DNA of 64,000 nt from Karalla daura (lineage: Eukaryota > Chordata > Actinopteri > Chaetodontiformes > Leiognathidae). A program made the position numbers and the translations under genes. Where the stretch lies: the NCBI GenBank assembly GCA_029224185.1, contig JANZKI010000034.1, positions 1-64,000 on the forward strand, in the 5' to 3' direction. The number at the start of each line of letters is the position of its first letter. The first letter of the stretch is position 1. Of this stretch, positions 1-11,810 are shown piece after piece. A model generated the notes under the pieces. That model was not told where the DNA came from, did no database searches, and was given only the letters and a program-made list of their open reading frames with translations.

Positions 1-255
1 CACACCACAAGATTCTTCAATTTTTGAAATGAAAATGAAGTTTCAAAGTCAAAGTATGGCAACGTTGCGAATGTTACTTTGTGGAGTTCTGTTTTTCCCA
101 TTCATTCTTATGGGAAAAAGCCAAATTGGCCAAGTGATAAACATTTGGCTCTATGGAGACAACGCTTTCACCAATCTGGAGCATGAGCTAACTGTCAAGC
201 CGTAGGGGACAGTCTCCAGAACGCCCTGACACGATTTGGTGTGTGTAATATGAGA
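1..255 (+). repeat. Partial monomer at left edge (3' third)
   Basis: The window opens inside a monomer. This piece carries atgttactttgtgg (from 71) and the gacaacgctttcaccaatctggagcatg tail (written here only as a variant label, read from 158). It matches 15399-15653 at an offset of 15,398, and that match continues to roughly 460. The segment leading into the block at 1797 is therefore shared with the segment leading into the second copy at 15654. Confidence 0.85.
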
Positions 256-1796
256 ACTGTGGCCACAGTCGCGAGGAGTAGTTTAACGTTTAACATTGAT
301 GGCAGTGGTGGGACAATGAATGGGGGCTTATGGAGAGAAAAGGCTGCACTGGGCCTACGATGAGGCTCGTTGTTGAAATTTCACAAGGCGCACGGGTTTA
401 TGGCCTGCCCCGCATGAGAGAGCACCAATGTTCCTACAAAACTGGAAAAAAGAATTTGTCTGCTCCTTAGGGTGTGGCTGGGAGCAGTGTGAAAAGACCG
501 AAACGAGAACTGATTTTTAAGCGATCCTGCATGTCGGCCCGGTGCTAAGAAGAGATTGGACATGCCCAATGCTGAGGGGGCCCTTTCAAACTCTGGGAGT
601 CTCCCAGGGCCATTGCCATCTGCTGGGGTGCATTGAAGGTGGACGCCTCATCACTTTGTATTACCATGTCAGCAGAGGAGACAATGGAGCAGGTTCCTGA
701 GCACATGGTCGTCGAGAAGAGGTGCTGCTGAAAAACCATACAACCTATCAGCGTGCAACTCGCTACACAAACACATCACAAGATTCTTCAATTTTTGAAA
801 TGAAAATGAAGTTTCAAAGTCAAAGTATGGCAACGTTGCGAATGTTTGTTTGTGGAGTTCTGTTTTTCCCATTCATTCTTATGGGAAAGAGCCTAATTGG
901 CCAAGTGATAAACATTTGGCTCTGTGGAGACTGCGCTTTCACTTATCTGGAATATGAGCTCACTGTCACGCCGTAGGGGACAGACTCCAAAACGCCCTGA
1001 CACGATTTGGTGCGTGTACTATGAGAACTGTGGCCACAGTCGCGAGGAGTAGTTTAACGTTTAACATTGATGGCAGTGGTGGGACAATGAATGGGGGCTT
1101 ATGGAGAGAAAAGGCTGCACTGGGCCTACGATGAGGCTCGTCGTTGAAATTTCACAAGGCGCACGGGTTTATGGCCTGCCCCGCATGAGAGAGCACCAAT
1201 GTTCCTACAAAACTGGAAAAAAGAATTTGTCTGCTGCTTAGGGTGTGGCTGGGAGCAGCGTGAAAAGAGCGAAACGAGAGCTGATTTTTAAGCGATCCCG
1301 CATGTCGGCCCTGTGCTAAGAAGAGATTGAACATGCCCAATGCTGAGGGGGCCCTTTCAAACTCTGGGAGTCTCCCAGGGCCTGTGCCATCTGCTGGGTT
1401 GCATTGATGCTGGACGCCTCATTACTTTGTATAACCATGGAAGCAGAGGAGACAATGGAGCAGGTACCTGAGCACATGGTCGTCGAGAAGAGGTGCTGTG
1501 AAAAACCATACAACCTATGAGCGTGCACCTCGCTACACAAAAACACCACAAGATTCTTCAATTTTTGAAATGAAAATGAAGTTTCAAAGTCAAAGTATGG
1601 CAACGTTGCGAATGTTTGTTTGTGGAGTTCTGTTTTTCCCATTCATTCTTATGGGAAAAAGCCAAATTGGCCAAGTGATAAACATTTGGCTCTATGGAGA
1701 CAACGCTTTCACCAATCTGGAGCATGAGCTAACTGTCAAGCCGTAGGGGACAGTCTCCAGAACGCCCTGACACGATTTGGTGTGTGTACTATGAGA
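256..1796 (+). repeat. Monomers 1-2, family A then B
   Basis: Monomer 1 (256-1026) is family A, with gaccgaaacgag, gggccattgcc and gagcctaattgg, and it ends with the variant tggctctgtggag. Monomer 2 (1027-1796) is family B and carries the gtgctgtg deletion, tataaccatgg and a private t-to-a change at 1330 (gattgaacatg). The second copy of the downstream block has only one monomer where these two plus monomer 3 stand, so a two-monomer (about 1,541 bp) insertion or deletion separates the copies. Confidence 0.8.
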
Positions 1797-3337
1797 ACTG
1801 TGGCCACAGTCGCGAGGAGTATTTTAACGTTTAACATTGATGGCAGTGGTGGGACAATGAATGGGGGCTTATGGAGAGAAAAGGCTGCACTGGGCCTACG
1901 ATGAGGCTCGTCGTTGAAATTTCACAAGGCGCACGGGTTTATGGCCTGCCCCGCATGAGAGAGCACCAATGTTCCTACAAAACTGGAAAAAAGAATTTGT
2001 CTGCTGCTTAGGGTGTGGCTGGGAGCAGTGTGAAAAGACCGAAATGAGAGCTGATTTTTAAGCGATCCTGCATGTCGGCCCGGTGCGAAGAAGAGATTGG
2101 ACATGCCCAATGCTGAGGGGGCCCTTTCAAACTCTGGGAGTCTCCCAGGGCCTTTGCCATCTGCTGGGGTGCATTGAAGGTGGACGCCTCATCACTTTGT
2201 ATTACCATGTCAGCAGAGGAGACATTGGAGCAGGTACCTGAGCACATGGTCGTCGAGAAGAGGTGCTGCTGAAAAACCAAACAACCTATCAGCGTGCACC
2301 TCGCTACACAAACACACCACAAGATTCTTCAATTTTTGAAATGAAAATGAAGTTCAGAGCCAAAGTATGGCAACGTTGCGAATGTTTGTTTGTGGAGTTC
2401 TGTTTTTCCCATTCATTCTTATGGGAAAAAGCCAAATTGGCCAAGTGATAAACATTTGGCTCTATGGAGACAACGCTTTCACTTATCTGGAGCATGAGCT
2501 AACTGTCAAGCCGTAGGGGACAGTCTCCAGAACGCCCTGACACGATTTGGTGTGTGTAGTATGAGAACTGTGGCCACAGTCGCGAGGAGTAGTGGAACGT
2601 TTAACATTGATGGCAGTGGTGGGACAATGAATGGGGGCTTATGGAGATAAAAGGCTGCACTGGGCCTACGATGAGGCTCGTCGTTTAAATTTCACAAGGC
2701 GCACGGGTTTATGGCCTGCCCCGCATGAGAGAGCACCAATGTTCCTACAAAACTGGAAAAAAGAATTTGTCTGCTGCTTCGGGTGTGGCTGGGAGCAGCG
2801 TGAAAAGAGCGAAACGAGAGCTGATTTTTAAGCGATCCCGCATGTCGGCCCTGTGCTAAGAAGAGATTGGACATGCCCAATGCTGAGGGGGCCCTTTCAA
2901 ACACTGGGAGTCTCCCAGGGCCTGTGCCATCTGCTGGGGTGCATTGAAGCTGGACGCCTCATCACTTTGTATTACCATGTCAGCAGAGGAGACAATGGAG
3001 CAGGTACCTGAGCACATGGTCGTCGAGAAGAGGTGCTGCTGAAAAACCATACAATCTATCAGCGTGCAACTCGCTACACAAAAACACCACAAGATTCTTC
3101 AATTTTTGAAATGAAAATGAAGTTTCAAAGTCAAAGTATGGCAACGTTGCGAATGTTTGTTTGTGGAGTTCTGTTTTTCCCATTCATTCTTATGGGAAAA
3201 AGCCAAATTGGCCAAGTGATAAACATTTGGCTCTATGGAGACAACGCTTTCACCAATCTGGAGCATGAGCTAACTGTCAAGCCGTAGGGGACAGTCTCCA
3301 GAACGCCCTGACACGATTTGGTGTGTGTAGTATGAGA

Positions 3338-3351
3338 ACTGTGGCCACAGT
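3338..3351. repeat. 14-bp perfect palindrome, one per monomer
   Basis: actgtggccacagt equals its own reverse complement. It is present intact in every monomer I checked, including the divergent ones at 21817 and 31063, although bases on both sides vary. It could be a binding site for a dimeric protein, a cruciform or hairpin seed, or just a conserved accident. It also overlaps the codons of the possible zinc-knuckle relic described at 30990-31184. Function is not shown by the sequence. Confidence 0.9.
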
Positions 3352-3659
3352 CGCGAGGAGTAGTGGAACGTTTAACATTGATGGCAGTGGTGGGACAATG
3401 AATGGGGGCTTATGGAGATAAAAGGCTGCACTGGGCCTACAATGAGGCTCGTCGTTTAAATTTCACAAGGCGCACGGGTTTATGGCCTGCCCCGCATGAG
3501 AGAGCACCAATGTTCCTACAAAACTGGAAAAAAGAATTTGTCTGCTGCTTCGGGTGTGGCTGGGAGCAGCGTGAAAAGAGCGAAACGAGAGCTGATTTTT
3601 AAGCGATCCCGCATGTCGGCCCTGTGCTAAGAAGAGATTGGACATGCCCAATGCTGAGG

Positions 3660-3689
3660 GGGCCCTTTCAAACACTGGGAGTCTCCCAG
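3660..3689. repeat. GC-rich inverted repeat in the monomer
   Basis: After GGGCCC (3660-3665) comes ctgggag-t-ctcccag at 3675-3689, which has 7-bp arms around a single base. A single base is too small for a hairpin loop, so an extruded form would open the innermost pairs. Variants mostly keep at least six pairs: ctgggagtgtcccag in monomers 63, 66 and 69, and ctgggaatctcccag in monomer 80. Monomers 16, 67, 70 and 78 (ctgcgag in the left arm) lose one pair. No U-run follows, so it is not a bacterial-type terminator. Confidence 0.7.
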
Positions 3690-3744
3690 GGCCTGTGCCA
3701 TCTGCTGGGGTGCATTGAAGCTGGACGCCTCATCACTTTGTATT

Positions 3745-3791
3745 ACCATGTCAGCAGAGGAGACAATGGAGCAGGTACCTGAGCACATGGT
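3745..3791. repeat. Spaced inverted repeat ACCATGT / ACATGGT
   Basis: The 7-bp arms at 3745-3751 and 3785-3791 are separated by 33 bases that include the KpnI-type site GGTACC (3774-3779). The arms recur in most monomers. The KpnI-type site is lost where ggtacc becomes ggttcc (monomers 1, 62 and 80) or gggacc (monomers 11, 27 and 39), so a KpnI digest should give mostly a 0.77-kb ladder. Confidence 0.6.
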
Positions 3792-3971
3792 CGTCGAGAA
3801 GAGGTGCTGCTGAAAAACCATACAATCTATCAGCGTGCAACTCGCTACACAAAAACACCACAAGATTCTTCAATTTTTGAAATGAAAATGAAGTTTCAAA
3901 GTCAAAGTATGGCAACGTTGCGAATGTTTGTTTGTGGAGTTCTGTTTTTCCCATTCATTCTTATGGGAAAA

Positions 3972-4003
3972 AGCCAAATTGGCCAAGTGATAAACATTTG
4001 GCT
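3972..4003. repeat. Spaced inverted repeat AGCCAAA / TTTGGCT
   Basis: The 7-bp arms at 3972-3978 and 3997-4003 are separated by 18 bases. The left arm overlaps a small odd palindrome, gccaa-a-ttggc. Monomers that read gagcctaattgg (for example near 893, 9361, 12441 and 13980) lose the left arm, so the structure is not universal. Confidence 0.5.
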
Positions 4004-4877
4004 CTATGGAGACAACGCTTTCACCAATCTGGAGCATGAGCTAACTGTCAAGCCGTAGGGGACAGTCTCCAGAACGCCCTGACACGATTTGGTGTGTGTA
4101 GTATGAGAACTGTGGCCACAGTCGCGAGGAGTAGTGGAACGTTTAACATTGATGGCAGTGGTGGGACAATGAATGGGGGCTTATGGAGATAAAAGGCTGC
4201 ACTGGGCCTACAATGAGGCTCGTCGTTTAAATTTCACAAGGCGCACGGGTTTATGGCCTGCCCCGCATGAGAGAGCACCAATGTTCCTACAAAACTGGAA
4301 AAAAGAATTTGTCTGCTGCTTCGGGTGTGGCTGGGAGCAGCGTGAAAAGAGCGAAACGAGAGCTGATTTTTAAGCGATCCCGCATGTCGGCCCTGTGCTA
4401 AGAAGAGATTGGACATGCCCAATGCTGAGGGGGCCCTTTCAAACACTGGGAGTCTCCCAGGGCCTGTGCCATCTGCTGGGGTGCATTGAAGCTGGACGCC
4501 TCATCACTTTGTATTACCATGTCAGCAGAGGAGACAATGGAGCAGGTACCTGAGCACATGGTCGTCGAGAAGAGGTGCTGCTGAAAAACCATACAATCTA
4601 TCAGCGTGCAACTCGCTACACAAACACACCACAAGATTCTTCAATTTTTGAAAAGAAAATGAAGTTTCAAAGTCAAAGTATGGCAACGTTGCGAATGTTA
4701 CTTTGTGGAGTTCTGTTTTTCCCATTCATTCTTATGGGAAAAAGCCAAATTGGCCGTGATAAACATTTGGCTCTATGGAGACTGCGCTTTCACCTATCTG
4801 GAATATGAGCTCACTGTCACGCCGTAGGGGAGAGTCTCCAGAACGCCCTGACACGATTTGGTGCATGTACTATGAGA

Positions 4878-7800
4878 ACTGTGGCCACAGTCGCGAGGAG
4901 TAGTTTAACGTTTAACATTGATGGCAGTGGTGGGACAATGAATGGGGGCTTATGGAGAGAAAAGGCTGCACTGGGCCTACGATGAGGCTCGTCGTTGAAA
5001 TTTCACAAGGCGCACGGGTTTATGGCCTGCCCCGCATGAGAGAGCACCAATGTTCCTACAAAACTGGAAAAAAGAATTTGTCTGCTGCTTAGGGTGTGGC
5101 TGGGAGCAGTGTGAAAAGACCGTAACGAGAGCTGATTTTTAAGCGATCCTGCATGTCGGCCCGGTGCGAAGAAGAGATTGGACATGCCCAATGCTGAGGG
5201 GGCCCTTTCAAACTCTGGGAGTCTCCCAGGGCCTGTGCCATCTGCTGGGGTGCATTGAAGGTGGACGCCTCATCACTTTGTATTACCATGTCAGCAGAGG
5301 AGACATTGGAGCAGGTACCTGAGCACATGGTCGTCGAGAAGAGGTGCTGCTGAAAAACCATACAACCTATCAGCGTGCACCTCGCTACACAAACACACCA
5401 CAAGATTCTTCAATTTTTGAAAAGAAAATGAAGTTTCAAAGTCAAAGTATGGCAACGTTGCGAATGTTTGTTTGTGGAGTTCTGTTTTTCCCATTCATTC
5501 TTATGGGAAAAAGCCAAATTGGCGAAGTGATAAACATTTGGCTCTATGGAGACTGCGCATTCACCTATCTGGAATATGAGCTCACTGTCACGCCGTAGGG
5601 GAGAGTCTCCAGAACGCCCTGACACGATTTGGTGCGTGTACTATGAGAACTGTGGCCACAGTCGCGAGGAGTAGTTTAACGTTTAACATTGATGGCAGTG
5701 GTGGGACAATGAATGGGGGCTTATGGAGAGAAAAGGCTGCACTGGGCCTACGATGAGGCTCGTCGTTGAAATTTCACAAGGCGCACAGGTTTATGGCCTG
5801 TCCCGCATGAGAGAGCACCAATGTTCCTACAAAACTGGAAAAAAGAATTTGTCTGCTGCTTAGGGTGTGGCTGGGAGCAGTGTGAAAAGACCGTAACGAG
5901 AGCTGATTTTTAAGCGATCCTGCATGTCGGCCCGGTGCGAAGAAGAGATTGGACATGCCCAATGCTGAGGGGGCCCTTTCAAACTCTGGGAGTCTCCCAG
6001 GGCCTTTGCCATCTGCTGGGGTGCATTGAAGGTGGACGCCTCATCACTTTGTATTACCATGTCAGCAGAGGAGACATTGGAGCAGGTACCTGAGCACATG
6101 GTCGTCGAGAAGAGGTGCTGCTGAAAAACCATACAACCTATCAGCGTGCACCTCGCTACACAAACACACCACAAGATTCTTCAATTTTTGAAATGAAAAT
6201 GAAGTTTAGAGCCAAAGTATGGCAACGTTGCGAATGTTTGTTTGTGGAGTTCTGTTTTTCCCATTCATTCTTATGGGAAAAAGCCAAATTGGCCGTGATA
6301 AACATTTGGCTCTATGGAGACTGCGCTTTCACCTATCTGGAATATGAGCTCACTGTCACGCCGTAGGGGAGAGTCTCCAGAACGCCCTGACACGATTTGG
6401 TGCATGTACTATGAGAACTGTGGCCACAGTCGCGAGGAGTAGTTTAACGTTTAACATTGATGGCAGTGGTGGGACAATGAATGGGGGCTTATGGAGAGAA
6501 AAGGCTGCACTGGGCCTACGATGAGGCTCGTCGTTGAAATTTCACAAGGCGCACGGGTTTATGGCCTGCCCCGCATGAGAGAGCACCAATGTTCCTACAA
6601 AACTGGAAAAAAGAATTTGTCTGCTGCTTAGGGTGTGGCTGGGAGCAGTGTGAAAAGACCGTAACGAGAGCTGATTTTTAAGCGATCCTGCATGTCGGCC
6701 CGGTGCGAAGAAGAGATTGGACATGCCCAATGCTGAGGGGGCCCTTTCAAACTGTGGGAGTCTCCCAGGGCCTGTGCCATCTGCTGGGGTGCATTGAAGG
6801 TGGACGCCTCATCACTTTGTATTACCATGTCAGCAGAGGAGACATTGGAGCAGGTACCTGAGCACATGGTCGTCGAGAAGAGGTGCTGCTGAAAAACCAT
6901 ACAACCTATCAGCGTGCACCTCGCTACACAAACACACCACAAGATTCTTCAATTTTTGAAAAGAAAATGAAGTTTCAAAGTCAAAGTATGGCAACGTTGC
7001 GAATGTTTGTTTGTGGAGTTCTGTTTTTCCCATTCATTCTTATGGGAAAAAGCCAAATTGGCCAAGTGATAAACATTTGGCTCTATGGAGACTGCGCATT
7101 CACCTATCTGGAATATGAGCTCACTGTCACGCCGTAGGGGAGAGTCTCCAGAACGCCCTGACACGATTTGGTGCGTGTACTATGAGAACTGTGGCCACAG
7201 TCGCGAGGAGTAGTTTAACGTTTAACATTGATGGCAGTGGTGGGACAATGAATGGGGGCTTATGGAGAGAAAAGGCTGCACTGGGCCTACGATGAGGCTC
7301 GTCGTTGAAATTTCACAAGGCGCACAGGTTTATGGCCTGTCCCGCATGAGAGAGCACCAATGTTCCTACAAAACTGGAAAAAAGAATTTGTCTGCTGCTT
7401 AGGGTGTGGCTGGGAGCAGTGTGAAAAGACCGTAACGAGAGCTGATTTTTAAGCGATCCTGCATGTCGGCCCGGTGCGAAGAAGAGATTGGACATGCCCA
7501 ATGCTGAGGGGGCCCTTTCAAACTCTGGGAGTCTCCCAGGGCCTTTGCCATCTGCTGGGGTGCATTGAAGGTGGACGCCTCATCACTTTGTATGACCATG
7601 TCAGCAGAGGAGACATTGGAGCAGGTACCTGAGCACATGGTCGTCGAGAAGAGGTGCTGCTGAAAAACCATACAACCTATCAGCGTGCACCTCGCTACAC
7701 AAACACACCACAAGATTCTTCAATTTTTGAAATGAAAATGAAGTTTAGAGCCAAAGTATGGCAACGTTGCGAATGTTTGTTTGTGGAGTTCTGTTTTTCC

Positions 7801-7957
7801 CATTCATTCTTATGGGAAAAAGCCAAATTGGCCAAGTGATAAACATTTGGCTCTATGGAGACAACGCTTTCACCAATCTGGAGCATGAGCTCACTGTCAC
7901 GCCGTAGGGGAGAGTCTCCAGAACGCCCTGACACGATTTGGTGCGTGTACTATGAGA
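4878..7957 (+). repeat. Tandem dimer duplication (monomers 7-8 and 9-10)
   Basis: Monomers 7-8 (4878-6416, 1,539 bp) and 9-10 (6417-7957, 1,541 bp) are successive copies of an A-type dimer. Copies 2 and 3 of block D hold only one such dimer (monomers 25-26 and 37-38). Monomer 26 has tatgaccatg, as in monomer 10 and unlike 8, while monomer 25 has caaactctggg, as in 7 and unlike 9 (caaactgtggg). The single dimer in the other copies is therefore not simply one of these two. Monomer 8 is 768 bp because it combines the ggccgtg and tttagagcc deletions. Confidence 0.82.
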
Positions 7958-8583
7958 ACTGTGGCCACAGTCGCGAGGAGTAGTTTAACGTTTAACATTG
8001 ATGGCAGTGGTGGGACAATGAATGGGGGCTTATGGAGAGAAAAGGCTGCACTGGGCCTACGATGAGGCTCGTCGTTGAAATTTCACAAGGCGCACGGGTT
8101 TTTGGCCTGCCCCGCATGAGAGAGCACCAATGTTCCTACAAAACTGGAAAAAAGAATTTGTCTGCTGCTTAGGGTGTGGCTGGGAGCAGCGTGAAAAGAG
8201 CGAAACGAGAGCTGATTTTTAAGCGATCCCGCATGTCGGCCCTGTGCTAAGAAGAGATTGGACATGCCCAATGCTGAGGGGGCCCTTTCAAACACTGGGA
8301 GTCTCCCAGGGCCTGTGCCATCTGCTGGGGTGCATTGAAGCTGGACGCCTCATCACTTTGTATTACCATGTCAGCAGAGGAGACAATGGAGCAGGGACCT
8401 GAGCACATGGTCGTCGAGAAGAGGTGCTGCTGAAAAACCATACAATCTATCAGCGTGCAACTCGCTACACAAACACACCACAAGATTCTTCAATTTTTGA
8501 AATGAAAATGAAGTTTCAAAGTCAAAGTATGGCAACGTTGCGAATGTTTGTTTGTGGAGTTCTGTTTTTCCCATTCATTCTTA

Positions 8584-11500
8584 TGGGAAAAAGCCAAATT
8601 GGCCAAGTGATAAACATTTGGCTCTATGGAGACAACGCTTTCACCAATCTGGAGCATGAGCTAACTGTCAAGCCGCAGGGGACAGTCTCCAGAACGCCCT
8701 GACACGATTTGGTGTGTGTAGTATGAGAACTGTGGCCACAGTCGCGAGGAGTAGTGTAACGTTTAACATTGATGGCAGTGGTGGGACAATGAATGGGGGC
8801 TTATGGAGATAAAAGGCTGCACTGGGCCTACGATGAGGCTCGTCGTTTAAATTTCACAAGGCGCACGGGTTTATGGCCTGCCCCGCATGAGAGAGCACCA
8901 ATGTTCCTACAAAACTGGAAAAAAGAATTTGTCTGCTGCTTCGGGTGTGGCTGGGAGCAGCGTGAAAAGAGCGAAATGAGAGCTGATTTTTAAGCGATCC
9001 CGCATGTCGGCCCGGTGCTAAGAAGAGATTGGACATGCCCAATGCTGAGACGGCCCTTTCAAACTCTGGGAGTCTCCCAGGGCCTGTGCCATCTGCTGGG
9101 GTGCATTGAAGCTGGACGCCTCATCACTTTGTATTACCATGTCAGCAGAGGAGACAATGGAGCAGGTACCTGAGCACATGGTCGTCGAGAAGAGGTTCTG
9201 CTGAAAAACCATACAATCTATCAGCGTGCAACTCGCTACACAAACACACCACAAGATTCTTCAATTTTTGAAATGAAAATGAAGTTTCAAAGCCAAAGTA
9301 TGGCAACGTTGCGAATGTTTGTTTGTGGAGTTCTGTTTTTCCCATTCATTCTTATGGGAAAGAGCCTAATTGGCCAAGTGATAAACATTTGGCTCTATGG
9401 AGATTGCGCTTTCACTTTTCTGGAATATGAGCTCACTGTCACGCCGTAGGGGACAGTCTCCAAAACGCCCTGACACGATTTGGTGTGTGTAGTATGAGAA
9501 CTGTGGCCACAGTCGCGAGGAGTAGTTTAACGTTGAACATTGATGGCAGTGGTGGGACAATGAATGGGGGCTTATGGAGAGAAAAGGCTGCACTGGGCCT
9601 ACGATGAGGCTCGTCGTTTAAATTTCACAAGGCGCACGGGTTTATGGCCTGCCCCGCATGAGAGAGCACCAATGTTCCTACAAAACTGGAAAAAAGAATT
9701 TGTCTGCTGCTTAGGGTGTGGCTGGGAGCAGCGTGAAAAGAGCGAAACGAGAGCTGATTTTCAAGCGATCCCGCATGTCGGCCCTGTGCTAAGAAGAGAT
9801 TGGACATGCCCAATGCTGAGGGGGCCCTTTCAAACTCTGGGAGTCTCCCAGGGCCTGTGCCATCTGCTGGGGTGCATTGAAGCTGGACGCCTCATCACTT
9901 TGTATAACCATGTGAGCAGAGGAGACAATGGAGCAGGTACCTGAGCACATGGTCGTCGAGAAGAGGTGCTGTGAAAAACCATACAACCTATCAGCGTGCA
10001 ACTCGCTACACAAACACACCACAAGATTCTTCAATTTTTGAAATGAAAATGAAGTTTCAAAGTCAAAGTATGGCAACGTTGCGAATGTTTGTTTGTGGAG
10101 TTCTGTTTTTCCCATTCATTCTTGTGGGAAAAAGCCAAATTGGCCAAGTGATAAACATTTGGCTCTATGGAGACAACGCTTTCACCAATCTGGAGCATGA
10201 GCTAACTGTCAAGCCGCAGGGGACAGTCTCCAGAACGCCCTGACACGATTTGGTGTGTGTAGTATGAGAACTGTGGCCACAGTCGCGAGGAGTAGTGTAA
10301 CGTTTAACATTGATGGCAGTGGTGGGACAATGAATGGGGGCTTATGGAGATAAAAGGCTGCACTGGGCCTACGATGAGGCTCGTCGTTTAAATTTCACAA
10401 GGCGCACGGGTTTATGGCCTGCCCCGCATGAGAGAGCACCAATGTTCCTACAAAACTGGAAAAAAGAATTTGTCTGCTGCTTCGGGTGTGGCTGGGAGCA
10501 GCGTGAAAAGAGCGAAATGAGAGCTGATTTTTAAGCGATCCCGCATGTCGGCCCGGTGCTAAGAAGAGATTGGACATGCCCAATGCTGAGACGGCCCTTT
10601 CAAACTCTGGGAGTCTCCCAGGGCCTGTGCCATCTGCTGGGGTGCATTGAAGCTGGACGCCTCATCACTTTGTATTACCATGTCAGCAGAGGAGACAATG
10701 GAGCAGGTACCTGAGCACATGGTCGTCGAGAAGAGGTTCTGCTGAAAAACCATACAATCTATCAGCGTGCAACTCGCTACACAAACACACCACAAGATTC
10801 TTCAATTTTTGAAATGAAAATGAAGTTTCAAAGCCAAAGTATGGCAACGTTGCGAATGTTTGTTTGTGGAGTTCTGTTTTTCCCATTCATTCTTATGGGA
10901 AAGAGCCTAATTGGCCAAGTGATAAACATTTGGCTCTATGGAGACTGCGCTTTCACTTTTCTGGAATATGAGCTCACTGTCACGCCGTAGGGGACAGTCT
11001 CCAAAACGCCCTGACACGATTTGGTGTGTGTAGTATGAGAACTGTGGCCACAGTCGCGAGGAGTAGTTTAACGTTGAACATTGATGGCAGTGGTGGGACA
11101 ATGAATGGGGGCTTATGGAGAGAAAAGGCTGCACTGGGCCTACGATGAGGCTCGTCGTTTAAATTTCACAAGGCGCACGGGTTTATGGCCTGCCCCGCAT
11201 GAGAGAGCACCAATGTTCCTACAAAACTGGAAAAAAGAATTTGTCTGCTGCTTAGGGTGTGGCTGGGAGCAGCGTGAAAAGAGCGAAACGAGAGCTGATT
11301 TTCAAGCGATCCCGCATGTCGGCCCTGTGCTAAGAAGAGATTGGACATGCCCAATGCTGAGGGGGCCCTTTCAAACTCTGGGAGTCTCCCAGGGCCTGTG
11401 CCATCTGCTGGGGTGCATTGAAGCTGGACGCCTCATCACTTTGTATAACCATGTGAGCAGAGGAGACAATGGAGCAGGTACCTGAGCACATGGTCGTCGA

Positions 11501-11665
11501 GAAGAGGTGCTGTGAAAAACCATACAACCTATCAGCGTGCAACTCGCTACACAAACACACCACAAGATTCTTCAATTTTTGAAATGAAAATGAAGTTTCA
11601 AAGTCAAAGTATGGCAACGTTGCGAATGTTTGTTTGTGGAGTTCTGTTTTTCCCATTCATTCTTG
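8584..11665 (+). repeat. Tandem dimer duplication, unit 1,541 bp (monomers 12-15)
   Basis: The units are about 8584-10124 and 10125-11665, with similarity running slightly past the right end. Monomers 12 and 14 share agccgcagggg, gcgaaatgag, ctgagacggccc and gaggttctg. Monomers 13 and 15 share gttgaacattg, ttttcaagcg and the gtgctgtg deletion. One difference seen is gagattgcgc near 9402 against gagactgcgc near 10942. The right boundary shows at about 11,720, where monomer 15 ends in gccttcctaaatctgg while monomer 13 has gctttcaccaatctgg. Confidence 0.85.
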
Positions 11666-11810
11666 TGGGAAAAAGCCAAATTGGCCAAGTGATAAACATT
11701 TGGCTCTATGGAGACAACGCCTTCCTAAATCTGGATTATGAGCTAACTGTCAAGCCGTAGGGGAGAGTTTCCAGTACGCCCTGACACGATTTGGTGTGTG
11801 TAGTATGAGA

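Larger units (their letters stand above)
3338..4108 (+). repeat. Reference monomer (no. 5, 771 bp) with internal landmarks
   Basis: This is a typical full-length family B monomer, chosen as a guide to the rest. In order it holds the 14-bp palindrome (3338-3351), an ApaI-type GGGCCC (3660-3665), a tight GC-rich inverted repeat (3675-3689), an ACCATGT/ACATGGT inverted repeat (3745-3791), a KpnI-type GGTACC (3774-3779), CAACGTTG (3913-3920) and an AGCCAAA/TTTGGCT inverted repeat (3972-4003). The full length of 771 bp is a multiple of three. Other lengths come from a few recurrent indels: minus 1 where tttcaaagtc becomes tttagagcc; minus 1 where gtgctgctg becomes gtgctgtg; minus 2 where ggccaagtg becomes ggccgtg; minus 4 in atgtttgtttgtgg; and plus 1 in monomers 29, 41 and 75. 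Most of these break any reading frame, so coding constraint is not acting on the array. Confidence 0.93.
2567..4877 (+). repeat. Three near-identical monomers in a row (4, 5, 6)
   Basis: Monomers 4 and 5 and the first two thirds of monomer 6 look almost the same. The change I see is ctacgatgag in monomer 4 against ctacaatgag in 5 and 6. All have gagataaaagg, cttcggg and caaacactggg. Monomer 6 then diverges, with aaaagaaaatg, atgttactttgtgg and ggccgtgat, the last making it 769 bp. The same trio recurs at 16424-18734. Confidence 0.82.
1797..8583 (+). repeat. Multi-monomer block D, copy 1 (monomers 3-11)
   Basis: This run of nine monomers recurs, with two monomers fewer, at 15654-20898 and partly again from about 25.9 kb. 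Shared diagnostic variants include gaccgaaatgag and gaaaaaccaaacaacc in monomer 3 (= 21), ttcagagcc at about 2353 (= 16210), atgttactttgtgg followed by ggccgtgat at the end of monomer 6 (= 24, 36), cacaggtttatggcctgtcc in monomers 8 and 10 (= 26, 38) and gcagggacctg in monomer 11 (= 27, 39). The match to copy 2 at an offset of 13,857 begins near 1,908. Similarity to monomer 27 ends near 8583, where copy 1 reads cttatggg and the others read cttaaggg. Confidence 0.85.

Noticed and set aside
3675..3689. Rho-independent terminator at the GC-rich inverted repeat
   Set aside because: There is no T-run after the stem, the loop is one base, and the context is eukaryotic satellite DNA.
9564..9944. 126-codon frame as a coding sequence
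   Set aside because: Its extension depends on one base in a few monomers, the upstream codon is a stop in all, and no family resemblance is seen.
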